Shown: positions 11,964 through 23,118 of the stretch, piece by piece | How the letters are laid out: every line of letters starts with the position of its first letter | How positions within the stretch are numbered: position 1 is the stretch's first letter | Source: Varanus komodoensis | Lineage: Eukaryota > Chordata > Lepidosauria > Squamata > Varanidae | Assembly: GCF_004798865.1 (NCBI RefSeq) | Contig: NW_025335641.1 | Coordinates: forward strand, 12,205,177-12,269,176 | Length of the DNA stretch: 64,000 nt | Direction: 5' to 3' | The notes under the pieces: model-generated | Seen by the model: the letters and a program-made list of their open reading frames with translations, nothing else | What the model was told of the DNA's origin: nothing | The model's database searches: none | Translations under genes and position numbers: made by a program

Positions 11964-14900
11964 CCTTGCCATCCTTGGTATGGGGGAAGTATATTTTTTG
12001 GATAAATGCATTTTGGGTAGATTTCTAGGGTGAACTGTCTGCTGTAAAACCATGGCACAACAGTAGTTACCCTCCTTTTATGGACAGCTTTGCTTCTTGG
12101 ATGCTTTTTGATTGCACCAGCATTGAAGTTTTAAGAAGATGCCAGCTTACTGTCCCCTAAAAATAGTTGGGAAATGACTGAGCACAAATCTAGTCAAAGA
12201 TGGACACTGTTAAGTACAAACATAATTCTGTCATTGAAACTAGTGGGACCTAATAGTGCTTCACTCTGGTGGGATCTAGGCACGAGGTTTGGTTTGCTTG
12301 AGTAACCCATGCAATTTTTTTCCCAGCCCTGATCATAATTTTTCAGAAGTGAATGACTCTTGGTTTAATCCCAATATTCAGCTTGCCTTTTACTTCCTCC
12401 TTCTGTTTGTTCCTATTATTGTTTAAACTTTTAGGAATAGTTCTGCTTTTGCAGAAATATCCTTTCTGCAGAAATGGTGCCTTTTGGAGCTGGCCCCAGG
12501 CAGCATTTTAGAGATGGCTCACCTCAAATGGGAAATGCTGACTTCTACATAGAGAAACAATCTTTCTCTCCATTAAAGGCAAGAGAGCAAGGTGAAAGCC
12601 ATGAGTTCTTATTATAAATGTTGTTTTTGCTCCACTGGATGTTAATAAAGGAGAGCGCTTGTTTCCTTGCATCTCTGTTCGTCCCCATGGGAACAGCTTA
12701 TTTTTAACTTGATTTAAAATTGGAATTCATATGTCCCTACAAGCTGATCTTCTAGGTTGACTGCGATACTTCATCCTGGGAATTCCTAATACCTGATCAC
12801 TGACCCTTTATTCTAAGATCAGTACAAAGCACATATGTGATTTATTAGAGCTGTAATCTCTAAACTGTAAAACATAATTGCCTTTATGTGCTTGATCTTG
12901 GATCTCCTCCACCTTTCAAAACCAATAATTCAGGTGATGGGACCAGTGTTAACTACTCCTTCTCTTAGAATGGCCATTAATGAATTACCAACAAAGAGAA
13001 AATGCATCTGCCAAAGGATATGGCTGGCCCTGTATCATGATGGAAAGAGAAGATGAAGATATAACAGTAAGTGACAATATCACTGGGGAAAAGGTGTTCT
13101 TACCTTCACTGTAGCCTCAAATGTCTCTCATGTTGGATAGGCAGATCTTTTCTAACAATATACAGAATCCAAGAATGAAAAGCTCTAATGCCTGGTAGAC
13201 CTTTTCATCTTGTAGTAGTTCAGCTAAGAATCTAATCTCCTAAAGTGTGATGAGCCTTCTCATCAGGGAGTGGATAAACACTAAGTGTGATTCATCAGAA
13301 GTGAGGCTAGTTTACACCATCTGTCGAAACTGGAATCTGAAGATTATGCAGATCCTTCACCATACAATTTATCATTATGGCAGTAAGTATCTATACAATT
13401 AATAGATTCAATTAATCATTATGGTAGCGATGTGTGGATTACACACATTGGAATCATGCGTGTGTGGATATTTATTGTATTTCAGATGTTTACATTTCTA
13501 AACCTGTTGCTTTTTTCTGGAAAAAACATGGCTGGCATCAAAAGAAACTGGGCTCTAAAAGCAATCATAGTTTGAAGATGTATGTGTGTGTATAAATGCA
13601 ATGAAACTACAAATGAATACAAGATTATGAGAACAAATGAGCCCTAGTCTAAGAGGGTTCAAACAAGCAGAAACCAAGACTATAAATATTTACAAAAGCA
13701 TAGACAACCCTCCTCTCACTGCTCTGGCCATCCATCTTTAAATTTCTGCCCTGTTTTCTTGTCCATTCCCAGACCTTCTATAACTTCCGTGCCCTTATCT
13801 TCGGATACCTACACAGTCTTGCCCACCCGCGTATCTCCATCGACTCTTGGGTCCTACCACATCTCTCTCTATGACCTTCTCTTGCCCAGTTCCACTTAGT
13901 GGTGCAGCTGGGGCTGAGCCCCGGGGCTGGCCAAAGTCCAGCGTCCACAATGCATTGCCCCCAGAAGGACCACCAGGGAACAGCAGCAAATGGGCCTGGC
14001 ATGGGCCTTCAAGGGTCCACCAGAACCAATGCTAGTAGTCACAATGTTCTTCTTCTAATTTAATTATAATCAGGCCGGCTGACTGGCCATGTTTGTAGTA
14101 ACAGGTACCCATTTTAATATGTTTACTTAAACTATACATAGTACCCACTTTCTACAAGAAAACGGTGCTTCTGGCCATCTGTTTTGCATCAGGGCAGCAG
14201 AAGCAATCTCAATTTCATTCCATAAGTCATTCCATAAAAAGCAAAGCTGCGCATGTTCAGAGTCTTCCATTCCTTTTTGACATGCTTGGTGAACAGTTGT
14301 GTTTGCTTGCTCTAACACCGCAGGAATATAGCAGTAGCTTTAAAGCATGGAAGGGCCATGGTGGAGGAAGTGGGAGCAGGAGGTATTATTTGTGTGCTTC
14401 ACAATCGCTGAAGTAATGCACATGGCTATCTATGGGGGCCACATTAAGACCATGCAGTCCAGGGTCTAAAATTACCTTGCTGTTCCACTGATGCATTACT
14501 CTCAGCTATCCAAAGTTGGTCTGCACCTTTAATGGGCGAAGAGTGGCATCCAGCGGGGTGGCTATCGCTTTACATTTCAGCCCATCTTGCAAGAATCACT
14601 GAATCTTAGCATATGGAATGACAAGCTCCTTTTCCACACATACATTTTTATTTATGGGTGTTCTCTTGTTTCCCTTAAAAGTGACGGCCAAACCCCTTCA
14701 TGTGTCAAATGGGATCTGAGCAGAATTGCATCTTTATTTAAAAAGATCCAAGTAGCCACAAACCTGCACCTTCATGCTTTGCAGGATGATGGATAGACAA
14801 TCTCTTCCACTAACCATTCTGCTTTTGTGGAAACATGCCAAACTCTTCCTGCCACTTGGAAACAGAATATATCAACTTGAAATCACATGGTCATCATTCC

Positions 14901-15224
14901 AGTATGTTCTGATATGATACTGAAAGAGGTTCACCCCTCTTTCCTGTCAGACTTTTCACAGACACTCTCTTACGCATAGACATCTCAGAAAGGCAGCCTT
15001 TAAGTGGTTCTTCAAACTAAATAGCCACACAACACTTGATTTGAATAGGAGGAAATAATTTATCACATACACTTAACTGTGCAGTAAGTCAAACTTGCCA
15101 TTACTGATTGATAACATTTTTTAAAGTCATTAATATATTGTTTTCAGACATTTCAGGGCCCAATAAATACAGTGCATAGTATCCATTAATGTCCTCATTC
15201 TAGAGCTAATGATATTGTGCTAGC
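11964..15224. other. Unassigned intergenic DNA, 3.3 kb
   Basis: I see no coding exon, RNA gene or clear transposon. Open frames such as those at 13778-14035 and 14127-14416 are mutually overlapping in several frames and show no conserved motif. A few short pieces (for example near 12230-12270, 'tagtgggacctaatagtgcttc') resemble the small 'gggacttactt' interspersed elements of squamates but are too short to call. Confidence 0.5.
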
Positions 15225-15610
15225 TCAAAGCTTGGCAACCTTTTCAGTTGTGGCATATTTGGCAATTTGAGAAAGTATCCTGGGCACCAGCACAAAATGG
15301 CTGCTATGGAAGGTGTACCCAGCCACACAAAGCAAGAAATCTGTCCCAAAAACTGAACACAAGGCAGAGGTAGGGTCTGTGCCCCAATACACCTAAAAGC
15401 TCCTCTGAACCCTCGGTTTTCAGCACCAACAGAAACTTGTGTCTCTGAAAATCCCAGCTGCCAGTTTTTTTGTTTTTTGTTTTTTAAACCTGTTATTGTT
15501 TAAGTGGAAGAATGCAAGCCCACGGTGGCACAGTTCAACTAGTGCAAGAAGAAAAAGCAATGATTTGCTGCCCAAATCTGGTTGTGTATGGTACAAAAGG
15601 GGCTAGGGCC
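15225..15610. repeat. hAT-like non-autonomous DNA element, partial
   Basis: The left edge 'gcttggcaaccttttcag' is followed by 'ggcaatttgagaaagtatcctgggcacc' and 'cacaaaatggctgc'. This arrangement is seen in squamate hAT-like elements that begin with a 'ggttcccaac' type terminus. A matching right terminus is not clear. It is related in style to 58168-58952. Confidence 0.4.
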
Positions 15611-16302
15611 AGATCACACTTGGATACCACCCATTAGGAAGATCTGCAAATACATTCTTGAAATGATAACTTGATCCCTGTTACAATAAACAGAAACAGT
15701 ATGACGGTCCAAAACTACATTCATAACAGGTAGCCTGACGAAAACTAAAAGCAGAGCTGAAGAAAAAAACAGGTTGCACCAGAAGCAAAGATAGCCTTCA
15801 GTATTTCCTTAACTTTGTCATACAGTGCCCAGGGCAGGCTGAAGACAAATGAGGCAGCTACCTTTGCTGAAGTAAAATAGGTTTGAGCCTGCTTCATGAT
15901 TAGATGGAAGACTTTCCTGGAACTTCCTGTGCATTCACTTGAGTATCAAGATGCAGTCAGTGCAGGTGTAAATAAGCAAAGCAGAACTACAAGTACTCGC
16001 ATTGATTTGCTTGTGCCCCGTCGTTTTCAGAGGCTGTAATCTGTGTGCTCTGGTTTTAGCTGTGGGCATTTCTGAGGAATTATCTGAATCCCAAAGCATT
16101 GCTACAGTCCTGAAAGCAGGACAGACTTCTATCCCGGGCATTGGCTGGCATGACAAGTGCTGGAAACCTCATGGAGCAGGAGGTGAGCAGGAAAGGCAAA
16201 CTATGGGAGCAAACCTGAGATCCACCTGATGCTGGTGGAAGGGCCATAGGATGTGAGGGAAGTGCCGTTCCACCAGCACTCCGGAGAACCCACCACACCC
16301 AG
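15611..16302. other. Unassigned intergenic DNA
   Basis: No gene or repeat recognised. The short frames at 15935-16298 lack motifs. Confidence 0.45.
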
Positions 16303-17102
16303 GCAGCTTGGGAGCGCTCCTCGACCCGGAGCTTTCATTGGAAGCTCAGGTGACTGTGGTGGCGAGGAGCGCTTTCCTTCAGCTTCGGCTGATTAATCAG
16401 CTGCGCCCCTACCTGGAGCACGACTGCCTGGCGATGGTGACACACGCGCTGGTGACTTCCCGCCTTGACTTCTGTAACGCGCGTTACGTGGGGCTACCCT
16501 TGAAGACGGTCCGGATACTTCAATTGGTTCAAAATAGAGCTGCCAGGCTGCTGACGGGGACGGGGCGTTATGTTCACATGACTCCAGTCCTCTGTCAGCT
16601 TCACTGGCTTCCCATTGAAGTCCGGGCCCAATTCAAGGTGTTGTTGATGACCTATAAAGCCCTAAACGGCTTGGGTCCTGGTTACCTGAAGGAGCGCTTA
16701 CATCCATACATGCCCGGCCGCCCCTTGAGATCTGCGGGAGAGGCCCTTCTCCGGGAACCCTCTGTGAAAGAAATTAGGAGGGCAGGTATTCGGAGCAGGG
16801 CTTTCTCTGCGGTGGCGCCCAATCTATGGAATGCGCTCCCCAGAGAGGTCCGCCTGGCGCCGTCATTATTTGTTTTTCGGCGCCAGGAGAAGACCTTTTT
16901 ATTTAAGCGTCATTTTAATTGTTAACAATATTTGCTTATTTATCTGGCCAGGGCGACTTCTTTTATATTGTTATTTCTTTTATATTGTTAATTTTATATT
17001 GTTATTTTTGTATTTTATTGTATTTTATTTTGTGCTGTGAGCTGCCCCGAGGCTTTGGCAAGGGGCGGCACAGAAATGTTTTAATAAATAAATAAATAAA
17101 TT
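16303..17102 (+). mobile_element. L2-type LINE, 5'-truncated, open C-terminus
   Basis: The plus strand is open at 16308-16925 for the C-terminal region downstream of the RT active site: LLDPELSLEAQVTVVARSAF, LRPYLEHDCLAMVTHALVTS, LDFCNARYVGLPLKTVRIL and the end PSLFVFRRQEKTFLFKRHFNC. It is the same family as 5072-6845, 32981-33482 and 61513-62542. The 3' end has the 'gccccgaggctttggcaaggggcggca' stem-like segment and an (AATA)n tail at 17083-17101. The open frame indicates a young insertion. Confidence 0.92.
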
Positions 17103-18240
17103 TGTGCATGTATAGATATAACACCATCAGAGTTCCTGCTTCCAAGAAGACTAAAACGGGACATTTTATGGATGTTCTGTGAGCAGTATCAGGGCTGGTT
17201 TGGGCCAGGCACAGATCCACACAACACAGAGGTCTCTTGCTTCCATGACACATCCATAGCTCAGGCTACAAATGGCATCACCCTGAAATGGGATGGTTAA
17301 TATCCCTCTCCTTGAGTGCAGTTGTGTGAGTGGAGGGAAACAATCCAGGAACAGCTCACAGTTGTTTACAGGTTGATTAGACAATGCTGTGATACTCCAG
17401 TTTCCTTTCTGCTTTTTAAGAGCAGGTTCCCAGGGTCTTTTTTTTTTTTTTTAACAGTGGGAAAAATTTAATGACAAATAGAAATTCTATTATACCCATT
17501 ATAATTAATATGATAAAAAGGAAGCTCTTTAAAAAGTTGTTGATTTATAATACATTTGAAGTGATTGGAAAATTTATCAGCTTATAGAACAATAATCCCC
17601 TTTTTTCTGAGTTTCCATAGAATGACAGAAACATAGACAATTTTGGTCTCTGAAATTTGCGGCCTTGAATGTATTGGTTATACTTGATCAAAATCCCTTG
17701 GAAATTTTATTTTACTTTTAAAATATATATTTAATATATACACCCTTCTTTTTGTATTCTATTTATGGTAAGAAAACAATAAAAAAATAAAAAGGAGCAT
17801 CATTGCTGAAACAGAAGGATATTTTCTTCCTTGCGCAATTGCAATAAACTGCTAATGCTCAATGCCACCGATAGTGGAAAAGCAGGACAGGAAAAGGGTT
17901 TTGTGTAGAGCTTGGTTTTCAATTGCACAACAAAACTGAAGGTAAACAGAAGAACAGAAAAGTGGTCTCCACACATGTGTAGCTCTTGCTGAAGCTGTCC
18001 TGGAAAGCTCCATCAGGAATTGGGCCTGTAGCCAAGGGTAGGTTACACTGGGGTTGCCCCTGTAAATGGTCTCTGCCCCCTTTTTAAAAAAAGACAACAA
18101 ACAATTAAAAGCCGGTTCATAATTTTGGTTTGAAAAGACCTGCAAACCAGTATTGCTCCCTACCTTATTGGCACTCCCAGAAATTTAGGTTAGCTTTTGG
18201 GGCTGCTAAGAATCTCCCCACCTCCATTCTAGGGGTGTGT
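17103..18240. other. Unassigned intergenic DNA
   Basis: AT-rich DNA with a T-run at 17438-17452. No motif-bearing frame or known repeat is seen. Confidence 0.5.
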
Positions 18241-18441
18241 ATGCTATGATCACATTTGCTTTTGGCCTTTTTCTTCTTCTGCTCTGCTTTAATCTTTACA
18301 ACAACCCTGTGAAGTAGGTTAGGCTAAGAATCTGTGACTGGCTCAAAGTTACCCAGTGAATTTCACATCTGAGTGGGGATTAGAACTCAGATCTCCTGAG
18401 ACCCAGTCCGGCACTCTAAGCACTATGCCACACTGGCTCTA
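18241..18441 (-). mobile_element. tRNA-derived SINE (Sauria-SINE type), minus orientation
   Basis: Read on the minus strand, the element starts 'agagccagtgtggcatagtg' at 18441 and continues 'agtgccggactgggtctcaggag' and 'ttctaatccccactc', an RNA polymerase III B-box-like block. The 'cacagggttgttgtaaag' segment follows. This is the 5' half of the tRNA-related SINE widespread in squamates. The Bov-B-like 3' tail is weak or lost. Confidence 0.8.
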
Positions 18442-19861
18442 AATGTAGATTTGCTCTCCCAATTTTTAATACATAAAGAGATACATTAAAGACCCATTAA
18501 CTTTAATAAAGAATTAAGTATACACTTAGACATCTGCCACTAAAATCGATGGAACTTAAAGGTATTTGAGGGGGATTGTGCCCCTTTATTTAATGAGAAG
18601 ACTTATGCATTTATTTATTTCTTTATTTATTCTTAGAATAATGTTTCAACTTCTAAAAGTAAGAATGGGATTGGCTCATTGGATATTCTTTTCAGGCAAG
18701 TTTCATTTTCTGGAAAGTTGAGCTTCTGATGTGAAATGTATTCTTATCTATGGCTTACAATTCTATATTTCCACAGAAGCATTGTTCTATTGAGACTCAA
18801 CTGTTAAATCATAGTCAAATCATCCGGAAATGTTATGAAAGTTGTGCCTGCTCCAGACAGTCCAAGCTGGTGAAAATTTCCTGTGCAGAAAGAGAAAGCG
18901 ATCAGCTACTTTCGGAACATCCTTGCTTCCACTAAAATGTTTATACAGACCTATGTTCTTCCAAGGGTTTGTTTCCCTTGACTGCGAAATATAAGTTAGA
19001 GTGTACCATGCATAAAGCATTTTTAAGGACTTCCCGAGCTTTTTCTATCAGACAATTCAACTTCCGATAAAAAGTGAAAAGAAGCATTAAATGTTGGGCT
19101 GTCTGCTAATTAAATAATTTTCATCTTAATTGGTTAACCAGTTACATGTTTAAATCACTTGCAAGCCTAATATTTTCCAAGCCTAAATATCGGTGCCATT
19201 TTGAGATGCTAAAGGAAATTTAACTGAGCTTTTCTGAAATGAAGAGTTGCTAATTCTCACATAACATTGTTATGGTGCAGCATGGTTTTCTTATTTGGTT
19301 GTGGGTTCTGACACTTGCATGGTTTCTATGCTTGCATCATCTCCATCTTCTTCCATCATTCTCCTAAAGGTGGCAGGAATCCCATTAGCCCCCATGGCTG
19401 AAATTCAATCCCAGAGTGCACTGTTGCTGCCTACTTTGATCCACACTCTCTCCTGGCCGTGTCCTCAGCTACCTGCTCCTGGTGGTTTTCCTCTTCACTG
19501 CTCAGACACAGCAACTGCCTGCTCACTGGAGTAGCGCTGTTGCTGTAGAGTAGCACTAGAGTAGACCTCTCCTGTGCTTGTGTCAGTCTGCAAGCACACT
19601 CACACACACCTTCCCAAGCCCTCCACCACCTTCCCACGCAGCATCACACATGCATGCATCCAGCAGCAGGAGCAGAAGGGCGGCATGAGATTCGTGTGAG
19701 TGCCCTCCTGTGCATGCAACTCAGAGCAAACAGGTGGTGCACATGCTGGATAAGACATGTCACTACAAAGAGCTGTCCAGAAAGCATAATGGTTCTTGGG
19801 CATTCAGAAGGGCACTCCGGGACTGATCTAAACGAGCCCTTTCCTATGATTTTTTCAGGTT
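18442..19861. other. Unassigned intergenic DNA
   Basis: AT-rich at first, then GC-richer at 19300-19700. No gene recognised. The frames at 19295-19534 and 19431-19803 overlap each other on opposite strands without family motifs. Confidence 0.45.
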
Positions 19862-20090
19862 AGTAATTCTTCATATGTCTCCCTGGAGAAGACCCTGATG
19901 CTGGGAACGATTGACAGCAAAAGGAAAAGGGGACGGCAGAGGGTGAGGTGGCTGGATGGAGTCACTGGGGCAGTGGGTGTGGGCTTGGGTACATGCCGAG
20001 GGATGGTGGAGGACAGGAGAGCCTGGAGGAATGTTGTCCATGGGGTTGTGGTGGGTCGGGCATGACTTTGTGACTAAACAGAGACAGAAT
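19862..20090 (+). mobile_element. Bov-B (RTE) LINE 3' end
   Basis: The plus strand translates to EKTLMLGTIDSKRKRGRQRV, then RWLDGVTGAVGVGLGT and DRRAWRNVVHGVV. This closely follows the C-terminus of Bov-B ORF2 (EKTLMLGKIEGxRRRGRQRMRWLDGITDSM...DREAWRAAVHGV). The nucleotide end 'gtccatggggttgtggtggg' and 'catgactttgtgactaaaca' match the Bov-B 3' end pattern. It is a short 5'-truncated copy. Confidence 0.88.
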
Positions 20091-20865
20091 TATTCATATA
20101 GTGGGTTTTAGTCTGAGTCCAATGTCTAAGATGAGACTTAATCCTTCCTCAGGGCAAATCAGAATCACGGCCTTCCTTGGGATTTTTGATCATTATGGAA
20201 ACAAAATGTTGTTTTCTCTGAACAATTTACTGGGGTGTAGCTGTTTATAATTTCGGATTATTTTTTGTGCAAATGATATAAAATGGCTGATAGTGCCTTA
20301 AATCTCATAAATTACTATCAAACTGTCAAGTGCATGGTACGGCCACTTCATTTCACTTCACCTATTTCAAACTTTCAGGGAAGACCTTCACTCTGATAGG
20401 AGAGCTGCCAATTTTTGCCCCTTTCGCTTTTCTCCCTGCTGACAGTGTGCAGAGATACAGAACAGATTCCCCCACCCTGCATTCTATCCATTCAGCATAT
20501 TATCTAGAAAATCCAGCCAATTGGCCCAGTGTTGAAATATTGCTCAAATTTCCATCTTCTGGTTTCCTTCACTTTGCAGACTAGTGTATTCACTCCGTGA
20601 CTGCTCAGACAATTGCAAGGAAAGTTTGCAGAAAGGCAAAGGGAAATCAAAAAGTTGCAAAAATGCTCACCAAAGTAATAATCTATCTGGAAAGAACCAA
20701 TAATGGCTTTCCATGAATAACTTAGGCCTTCTGCCTGGGGAAGCTTGGAAGATCACATCCGCAAGAGCTAACATCCAGCCTTTAATTCCAGACAGGTCAA
20801 TCAGGCCCTCAACGATCAGCTCTGGAAGACCTGTTCTGGAAACCCATCGAATTCATACGATTAAC
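20091..20865. other. Unassigned intergenic DNA
   Basis: No gene or repeat recognised between the Bov-B end and the next SINE. Confidence 0.45.
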
Positions 20866-21098
20866 TGAGAGCCAGTGTTTTGTAGTGGTTGCAGTGCTGT
20901 TCTGGGACTCAGGAGGTCCAGGCGCTAGTCCCCATTCTGCCACAAAGCTCACTAGGTGACTTTGGACTATGCATGGACTCTAGTTTACGTGATTTCACAA
21001 GGCTGATGTTCTGAGGATGACATGGAGAGCAGAAAAGCCTTGTACCTCATCTTGAGTTTCCTGCAAGAAGAAGAAAGGCAGAGTATAAAGGTATAATG
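20866..21098 (+). mobile_element. tRNA-derived SINE with Bov-B-like tail
   Basis: The plus strand begins 'agagccagtgttttgtagtg' (A-box region). It continues through 'ctgggactcaggaggtccag' and 'gtccccattctgccac' (B-box region), and ends with a 'gaagaaaggcagagtataaa' tail of the Bov-B-derived type. The head-to-tail layout is that of the Sauria SINE family, diverged. Confidence 0.8.
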
Positions 21099-21173
21099 AT
21101 AAATTTATAGGTGTGAGTGATGCAACTCATCCTACTCACCCTCTGGAGATTTTGAAGTTGGCTAGGTAGCTAG

Positions 21174-21240
21174 GATCACAGAATCAGAAAGGGCTTCCAA
21201 AATCACCAGGGCCAACATCCCAACTGATGCCGTATTATGT
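21174..21240 (-). mobile_element. CR1-type 3' end fragment
   Basis: The plus strand reads 'atcacagaatcagaaagggc' then 'caccagggccaacatccc', the reverse complement of a CR1 3' terminus ('..tccaacccttctgattctgtgat'). Similarity fades past 21240. Confidence 0.5.
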
Positions 21241-22127
21241 TGTGTTATGTTGTTATGGCTAGCCTCAGCTTTAAAACCTCCATCTGTCACTTTCGAGATC
21301 CACAGCAAATGGCTTGTCTTGCCAAGATATTCTTTCAACCCTTTCTTGTAATGTGGATCATTTGGTTCAAGTCCTATGATCTGAAGCAACAGAAAACAAC
21401 TTTGTTCAATCATCTTAAATATTTGACAGCCCTTCAAATATTTTAGATGATTCTCTGATTGTTCACCATGAACACAATTCTCAGCCTAGGCTGCCAATGG
21501 AAGCCAATGGAAATTCAGTAGTAAATATGGGTTGGAATACATAAATTATTTTTGGTAGAACAGTCACAAGGTTTTTTTCTGCATGTCTACAAACAAGCTA
21601 CACTGAAGCTATTTAGATTCCTTATGATCTACAACCAGCAACATTTCCATGACTTCCTATAAACACCAACATATTGCCTCAGTCAATAAAACCAATTTTG
21701 AATGACAACAAGAAAAGAGAAGAGAATAAAGAGAGATATCAGCTTTTTTAATGAACTAAAAGCCTTGGTGAAACAGGTCTCATGATTGCAAAATAGACCT
21801 GTGAACCTGCTCTGGCCAACAGATGCATGATGCAGTGCTTGTCTTCTGCCAAGATTACACTGTCAATTTTCTGCAGTTTTTGACGCATCCCATGCACACA
21901 TTCAATAAAGAATTCATTGTTTAGAAATCCTGGAATGTAGCTGCATGTTTTTCTAGGAAACATGGGCTTCAAGTTTCGCTGCTGTTCTTTACTGGGCACC
22001 ACATCGCCACGTACGCAGAATGACCAAGCAAGAGCCCTTCTATCTGGGCCTGAATTTATGGGTTTATTTTGAGAACTGACTTGGGCAAATGGCATGTATG
22101 GGAGCAAATAGTCTTTGAGGTGCCTGT
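21241..22127. other. Unassigned intergenic DNA
   Basis: No coding exon is convincing. A 119-codon minus frame at 21748-22107 has no family motif that I recognise and no splice-site support, so I leave it uncalled. Confidence 0.45.
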
Positions 22128-22400
22128 TCCCAAGTCATATAGGACTTTATAGGTCAATACGTATAACTTTATAGGTCAATACCTATAACTCAAATACCTT
22201 TGAGTTCTGCTCAGAAATATGCTGGGAGTGTACTTTGAAGCTGCAGTAGCCAGGGAGTTACATGCTCATTCTCACCAACCCTGGTCAAGAGTCTAGTCTC
22301 AACATTCTGGACCAGCTGAAGTTTCTGAACTGTTTTCAGAGGTAGCCCAACACAGAACATATTAAAGAAATCCAAAGATGACGCAACTAATCCATGTACG
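22128..22400 (-). mobile_element. Old L2 LINE fragment
   Basis: The plus strand contains 'ggactttataggtcaatac', 'cattctggaccagctgaagt' and 'ttttcagaggtagccc..cacagaacat'. These are the reverse complements of the L2 segments encoding TYKALNG, LVQNAAARL-type residues and GLPLKTV. A 20-base unit ('actttataggtcaatac') is locally duplicated at 22143-22185. The copy is strongly decayed and older than the 5-6 kb copy. Confidence 0.7.
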
Positions 22401-22506
22401 GATGTCGTCAGGAATGGGCACAGTCAGTGCATTGCCTCGGCAGTGCCAATGTCCTCCTGGCCGTTGGGTGCGAAGGGTGGCGTGCACCCCATCCAAACTT
22501 TCCACA

Positions 22507-22521
22507 CGGGGGGGGGGGGGT
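22507..22521. repeat. Poly-G run
   Basis: A G homopolymer of about 13-14 bases following 'cacac'. It is prone to slippage and to length error in assembly. Confidence 0.9.
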
Positions 22522-22544
22522 TGCTTTAGCCCCTTGATAACATT

Positions 22545-22720
22545 GCTTGTTCTTCGCCGCACCCTTTCTGGCTCTATAACATCCTTTTAAAAGTGTGCTG
22601 ACCAGAACCGCACACAACATTACAATAGATTTGTGGAAACATTACAGTAGATTTGTAGAAATATTATAGTAGCACTTTTCGATTTCCTTATAGATACTTC
22701 ATTTAGGAGGTGTGGCGGTG
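22545..22720 (-). mobile_element. Old CR1 LINE fragment
   Basis: The plus-strand text 'ctggctctataacatcctttt..gtgtgctgaccagaaccgcacacaa' follows the reverse complement of the post-RT part of an old CR1, as also seen at 88-2300 (compare 'caatattctttttgaggtgcgg'). A roughly 22-base unit ('acattacaatagatttgtgg') is locally repeated three times with drift. Confidence 0.6.
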
Positions 22721-22987
22721 GAGAGGCAAATGTGGAGACTTACTGTAGGGTATGCTTGGTCCCCTAATCACTCGAAAAGCAGCTTGTTGGACTATTGTTA
22801 ATAAGACTGAATTTTCATGTACATTACAATGTATTAGAACAAAATGGCAGACTAGTGGGAAGAGGCAGGTATCCTGATTTTCCTATCCTTTTGGCCTCTG
22901 AAACATTGCAGGAAAGAGAGGGATGTTCTTCAGTTGCATACTGCTCTGCTGTCCTTGTTTTTAGTACCAATAGCATCTGAAATTATG

Positions 22988-23118
22988 GAATCAAGTATTT
23001 GGAAGGGGCCTTGAAGACCATCAGGTCCAACCCTCTGCTCAATGCAGGACTGAAGTCTCCCATCCAAATATTAACCCGGCCTGATCCTGCTTAGCTTCCA
23101 AGATTATACCGGATCAAG
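22988..23118 (-). mobile_element. 5S rRNA-derived segment fused to a CR1-like tail
   Basis: The plus strand at about 23052-23112 reads 'gtctcccatccaaatatt' then 'cctgcttagcttccaagat'. These are the reverse complements of the internal promoter half of 5S rRNA (the usual form is gtctcccatccaagtact and cctgcttagcttccgagat). Directly to its left, 22988-23047 holds a CR1-like 3' end ('aaggggccttgaagaccatcaggtccaaccctctg', given here in two joined parts of under 20 bases each: aaggggccttgaagacc and atcaggtccaaccctctg). On the minus strand the order is 5S head then CR1 tail, the layout of a 5S-derived SINE using CR1 machinery. It is not a functional 5S gene because only the middle part is present and it is mutated. 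Confidence 0.65.

Noticed and set aside
21748-22107. 119-codon minus-strand open frame
   Set aside because: No recognised domain, no splice-site support and no neighbouring exons. Open frames of this size occur by chance in a 64-kb window.
23052-23112. Possible 5S rRNA gene
   Set aside because: Only the middle part of 5S is present, with substitutions, and it is fused to a CR1-like end. It is a repeat, not a gene.
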